A DNA stretch of 64,000 nt from Bacteroides gallinarum DSM 18171 = JCM 13658 (GTDB taxonomy: Bacteria; Bacteroidota; Bacteroidia; Bacteroidales; Bacteroidaceae), in assembly GCF_000374365.1 (NCBI RefSeq), contig NZ_KB894117.1, positions 1 through 64,000 of the forward strand, written 5' to 3'. This document shows, one piece after another, positions 61,070-64,000 of the stretch (within the stretch, counting starts at the first letter, position 1; each line of letters opens with the position of its first letter). Under the pieces are notes generated by a model. It was not told the DNA's origin. It did not search any database and saw only the letters and a list, made by a program, of their open reading frames with translations. Made by a program: the position numbers and the translations under genes.

Positions 61070-63612
61070 ACAGAATGAACATGAAGCGACTGTCACTTGT
61101 CTTTGCAGTTCTGCTGCTTGCCTTCACGCAGCATGTCCACGCCCAGTATTACAGCGTGAACTATGACGCACGTACCGTGGCGGCAATGGCAGCCGCGTTC
61201 GGTACGGAGGTCGTGGCTGAAAGCTACTACCGTGAGCAGGTCGATGACATCCTGAAGCACTATACGGCGGCGGAGGTGGCGGCAGCCGGAATTTTCTCTT
61301 CCAAATTTCTGGAACACAAAGCACTCTCGGACCTCGGTATCTGGTGTAGCAGCACGGAAAACTACTATTACCGCCGTATCTACCACATGGTGGCCGACAA
61401 GATCATACCGAAAATCTGGGTGGTGGCAAAGCAGATGCTTCACTCCCCGCAGACAGCGATCCACTGGGGTAGCTACCTGATGAAGGTGTGCGATGAGACG
61501 AAGAGCCTGTGTATGCAGTTCGAAAGCGTTGTGACAAACAGTACACTTTCGTTCTCGGACATCGCTTTTCTGGAGATCAACAGCGAGGTCGTGCCTCTGC
61601 TGAAACTTTCGGAACTGGGCGGTATAGACTGGCAGCGGATGCTGGACGATTTTTCCCGGATTCCTGACCGCTTTACACGGGAGAACCTGCAAAGCGACCT
61701 TGACAATCTCTACAATCTGGGTGTCGGTCTGGCAACGGCCGGTGCGGGTAATCTCGGCGATGCCCTGCTGCCTGAAAGTATGTTCCATAACCTGCTTTCG
61801 GGCAAGGTCAGCGAGATTGCCAACCTGTACGACCATTACTCCGGCCTGTTCGAGGAAGCGGAACAAGGTATCGGGAACCTGCTGCTGGACAAGATCGGCG
61901 GTCCTGACAACGTGGCCGGCCTGTTCGAGTTCGGGGATTACGACCTTGCCGGCTGGATCAGTGACTATATAGACGACGAAGCCGGGACTTATTACACGCA
62001 GCGCTGGTACATCGCCAGACGTGACCAGGGCAGCGTGTCATTGTGTGACTATTACCCGCCCACGGACGACAACAGCATCCTGAACGGCGGTGAGTGGACC
62101 CGTTTCGAAACGAGCGACCCCGGTTTTTATCCCAATGCCTCGCAGCGGGAACAGGCTCTCTCCAACTCGGAACGATATGCCGGATGGTCGAGAAACCGTG
62201 TACAGCAGCTCAACAACCAGAATGACGGCAACACTTACAGCATCAACTACTGGCAGAACGCCTACATCATCAGCCGCGGCGGCAAGCAGACAAAGAAGGC
62301 TTACGCCTACGAGATACATGTCAAGAAAAGCTGGAACCATGAGGAAATCGTGTATGAAGAGATATTCGATTCCTACACTATGGATCTGGAGACCTTCAAG
62401 GCGCAGCTCAATGCCCGTCTGTCGGAATTCAACGAAAACGAGGACGGCTATGTCTATTACATAGCTTCCGACGCGTGGAACTACTATCAGGCAACGGATG
62501 CCGCCAAACTTAAAGGATGCGAGAGCGTGACCATCAGCGTCACCTGCTCGGACGGGGCTACTCTGGGCCAAGGTTCGACCCAGTACAAATGCAGGAAATG
62601 CGGCGGTTCACCCAATGCCCATACCAAGGATTGCTCCATGCAGACCTCCGTGACGGAAAATGAACTTGACTTTTCGGAATTGGATGAGCTGATACGGGAG
62701 GCAGACAACCAGGTAGCCATGCTTCAATCACAGATCAAGGCACTGGAGGATGAGAACAAGGAGCTGCTGAAGAAAATATCCGAGGCCAGTGTGGAGGATG
62801 CTGCCGTTTACAGGCAGCAGTACAACGCCAACCTGACGCGTATCGGAGAGTTGAAGGCAGAACTGGCCGAGTGGCAGAAGAAACAGAAGGAATACGCGGA
62901 TGCGAAGCAGGAAGCGGCAAACGACAATGACGTGCCGACGGACGACTACTACCGTATCCCGGCCATCATGCAGGACTGCAAGACTGCCTACAGTCTGTCG
63001 TGGCAGGACGGCGGTTCGTGGAACGGATACACGTTCGTCCGCAAGGCGACCATGCCGAATATAGACGGCGAGATAACTTTCAAGGCAACCATCAGCATAG
63101 CACGCAAGCCGAAATACTTCCTCGGCATCAAGATTCACCGTGCCATTGTACAGATCAGCTGGGAACTGACCTCGCAATACACCGACACGTATGTGGCCGA
63201 CGTGCTGACATTCGACCCGGACCTTCCGGAAGAAGAAAAAGAGCGGATCGTGAATGAACGTATCGCGGAAATCGCCCGGGAGCATCCGTCATGCAAGATC
63301 ACGACGGAATATGCCCGTACCACCCCGATGGAAGATACCTCTACCGGAGAGGTGTACCACCTGCTGTGGTCAAGTGACCGTCTTGAAATCGCGCGTGAAG
63401 TGGATTCCCGGATTACGCAGATATACGCCGACCTGGTATCCCTGGAAAAGATGATGCATTACAAGCGCAGCATCATCGACGTGCTGAAGGATGTCCTTCC
63501 GGATCTGAATATGGACGAAGGGCGACGCCTCACTCTCGTGGAAGAATGCCATGACCGTTGGGTGGAAAACGCCCGTAGCCTGCGAAGCGGGAGAAAGGAG
63601 GAAAGACCATGA
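61066..63612 (+). CDS. Large exported protein of the tra operon
   Basis: An 848-residue protein; the ATG at 61066 overlaps the upstream stop by 4 nt, and an internal ATG at residue 6 also fits. A signal peptide ends near HVHAQ (about 27). The body is mostly helical to about 310. A middle part has NYWQNAYIISRGGKQTKKAY and a zinc-finger-like KCRKCGGSPNAHTKDCSM (about 505-522). A coiled coil spans about 535-620 (EADNQVAMLQSQIKALEDEN), and a C-terminal beta-rich domain follows with IHRAIVQISWELTSQYTDTY. I do not recognise the family; a periplasmic or surface component of the mating apparatus is likely. The next gene overlaps it by 4 nt. Confidence 0.75.
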   Translation: MNRMNMKRLSLVFAVLLLAFTQHVHAQYYSVNYDARTVAAMAAAFGTEVVAESYYREQVDDILKHYTAAEVAAAGIFSSKFLEHKALSDLGIWCSSTENYYYRRIYHMVADKIIPKIWVVAKQMLHSPQTAIHWGSYLMKVCDETKSLCMQFESVVTNSTLSFSDIAFLEINSEVVPLLKLSELGGIDWQRMLDDFSRIPDRFTRENLQSDLDNLYNLGVGLATAGAGNLGDALLPESMFHNLLSGKVSEIANLYDHYSGLFEEAEQGIGNLLLDKIGGPDNVAGLFEFGDYDLAGWISDYIDDEAGTYYTQRWYIARRDQGSVSLCDYYPPTDDNSILNGGEWTRFETSDPGFYPNASQREQALSNSERYAGWSRNRVQQLNNQNDGNTYSINYWQNAYIISRGGKQTKKAYAYEIHVKKSWNHEEIVYEEIFDSYTMDLETFKAQLNARLSEFNENEDGYVYYIASDAWNYYQATDAAKLKGCESVTISVTCSDGATLGQGSTQYKCRKCGGSPNAHTKDCSMQTSVTENELDFSELDELIREADNQVAMLQSQIKALEDENKELLKKISEASVEDAAVYRQQYNANLTRIGELKAELAEWQKKQKEYADAKQEAANDNDVPTDDYYRIPAIMQDCKTAYSLSWQDGGSWNGYTFVRKATMPNIDGEITFKATISIARKPKYFLGIKIHRAIVQISWELTSQYTDTYVADVLTFDPDLPEEEKERIVNERIAEIAREHPSCKITTEYARTTPMEDTSTGEVYHLLWSSDRLEIAREVDSRITQIYADLVSLEKMMHYKRSIIDVLKDVLPDLNMDEGRRLTLVEECHDRWVENARSLRSGRKEERP

Positions 63613-64000
63613 AACGGGCCTTGCTGATAACCATAGTGCTGCTTGCACTCCTGCCTGATGTCGTCAAAGCACAATGGACATTCGACGTGGTGTCCGTTGA
63701 AGCCTATATCAATGACCATAAGAAGCAGCGTAGCTTGTTGCTGGCCCGAAGTACCCTTGAGTACAGCAACCAGCTGCTGCACGAATACAGCCGCAAGGAG
63801 GTCGGCGAATACAAGGAACTGAATATCGACCTTGACCGGTACACCCGTGCCTTTGATGTCATTGATGTGATGTACCAGTCGTTACGCACGGTATTGAACG
63901 CAAAGAACACCTACAATACGGTAAGTGACCGGATAGCGGACTACAAGTCGATGCTGGAGGCATTTCACGAGAAGGTGCTGAAACGCGGACGCATCGAACC
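63609..64000 (+). CDS. DUF4141-like conjugation protein, partial
   Basis: The first 130 codons of an exported protein cut by the window end. A signal peptide (MKRALLITIVLLALLPDVVK, cleavage after KAQ) is followed by a helical, coiled-coil-like stretch (HKKQRSLLLARSTLEYSNQL, VIDVMYQSLRTVLNAKNTYN). This fits the DUF4141/TraI-type periplasmic proteins found after TraG in Bacteroidales tra operons. The ATG overlaps the upstream stop codon (ATGA). No stop is reached. Confidence 0.75.
   Translation, partial: MKRALLITIVLLALLPDVVKAQWTFDVVSVEAYINDHKKQRSLLLARSTLEYSNQLLHEYSRKEVGEYKELNIDLDRYTRAFDVIDVMYQSLRTVLNAKNTYNTVSDRIADYKSMLEAFHEKVLKRGRIE

Larger units (their letters stand above)
51200..64000 (+). 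mobile_element. Left part of an integrative conjugative element
   Basis: Integrase, excisionase-like protein, RepA-like ATPase, primase-like protein and CTnDOT-type tra genes are in one direction and uninterrupted to the window edge. Relaxase and coupling-protein genes are not in the window and should lie to the right. The left boundary is approximate. Confidence 0.75.

Overview
The window comes from a Bacteroidales genome (Bacteroides, Phocaeicola or Parabacteroides type). The evidence is TAnnTTTG-type -7 promoter boxes, a SusC/SusD pair, lipoprotein fimbrillins with DUF3575 partners, and a CTnDOT-like tra operon (DUF4134, DUF4133, TraG). Base composition changes by eye between blocks. It is GC-rich at 1-7.5 kb and 46-64 kb, intermediate in the sialic acid locus, and strongly AT-rich at 32.3-37 kb. 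The window therefore looks like accessory DNA assembled from several sources.

Layout. 0-4.3 kb: minus-strand operon of an exported carboxymuconolactone decarboxylase/cupin protein, two exported flavodoxin-like proteins, an aldo/keto reductase and an AraC regulator with a lost C-terminus. 4.5-8.1 kb: phosphate transport (Pit and its DUF47 partner), a DedA protein and two small membrane or secreted proteins. 8.3-9.9 kb: a KilA-N protein, then a promoter, about 350 nt of highly structured transcript and a strong terminator. 9.9-14.3 kb: first fimbrial operon (DUF3575 protein, lipoprotein, fimbrillin with beta-helix). 14.3-15.6 kb: gene debris. 15.6-32.2 kb: a sialic acid utilisation locus consisting of a ROK regulator, N-acetylneuraminate lyase, epimerase, SusC/SusD, three paralogous secreted propeller proteins of no named family, a PKD/propeller lipoprotein, an MFS transporter and a YhcH protein. 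32.3-36.8 kb: AT-rich island with a fourth propeller-like secreted protein and two tail-fibre-like secreted proteins. 37.1-37.8 kb: a serine invertase gene with two in-frame stop codons. 38-46 kb: second fimbrial operon with four fimbrillins and a tandem lipocalin-like lipoprotein, again behind a long structured leader ending in a terminator. 46.3-50.9 kb: prophage remnant whose large terminase carries a class 3 intein. 51.2-64 kb: left part of an integrative conjugative element (integrase, excisionase, RepA-like ATPase, primase-like protein, tra genes) that runs out of the window.

How the parts work together. The sialic acid locus would capture and import sialylated glycans, release sialic acid with one or more of the propeller proteins (no recognisable GH33 sialidase is present), transport it inward and convert it to GlcNAc through NanL and NanE. 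The ROK protein would sense the pathway from the divergent promoter region. The two fimbrial operons share one design: promoter, long folded leader, terminator about 35 nt before a DUF3575 gene, then lipoprotein subunits with an Arg processing site. This suggests conditional read-through control of surface pili. The tra operon encodes two VirB2-like small proteins, TraF, the TraG ATPase, a stand-alone RNA polymerase alpha-CTD-like protein and a large exported protein.

The strongest candidates for something new are the uncharacterised propeller enzymes in the sialic acid locus, the two fimbrial leader RNAs, the class 3 intein and the alpha-CTD-like protein in the tra operon.
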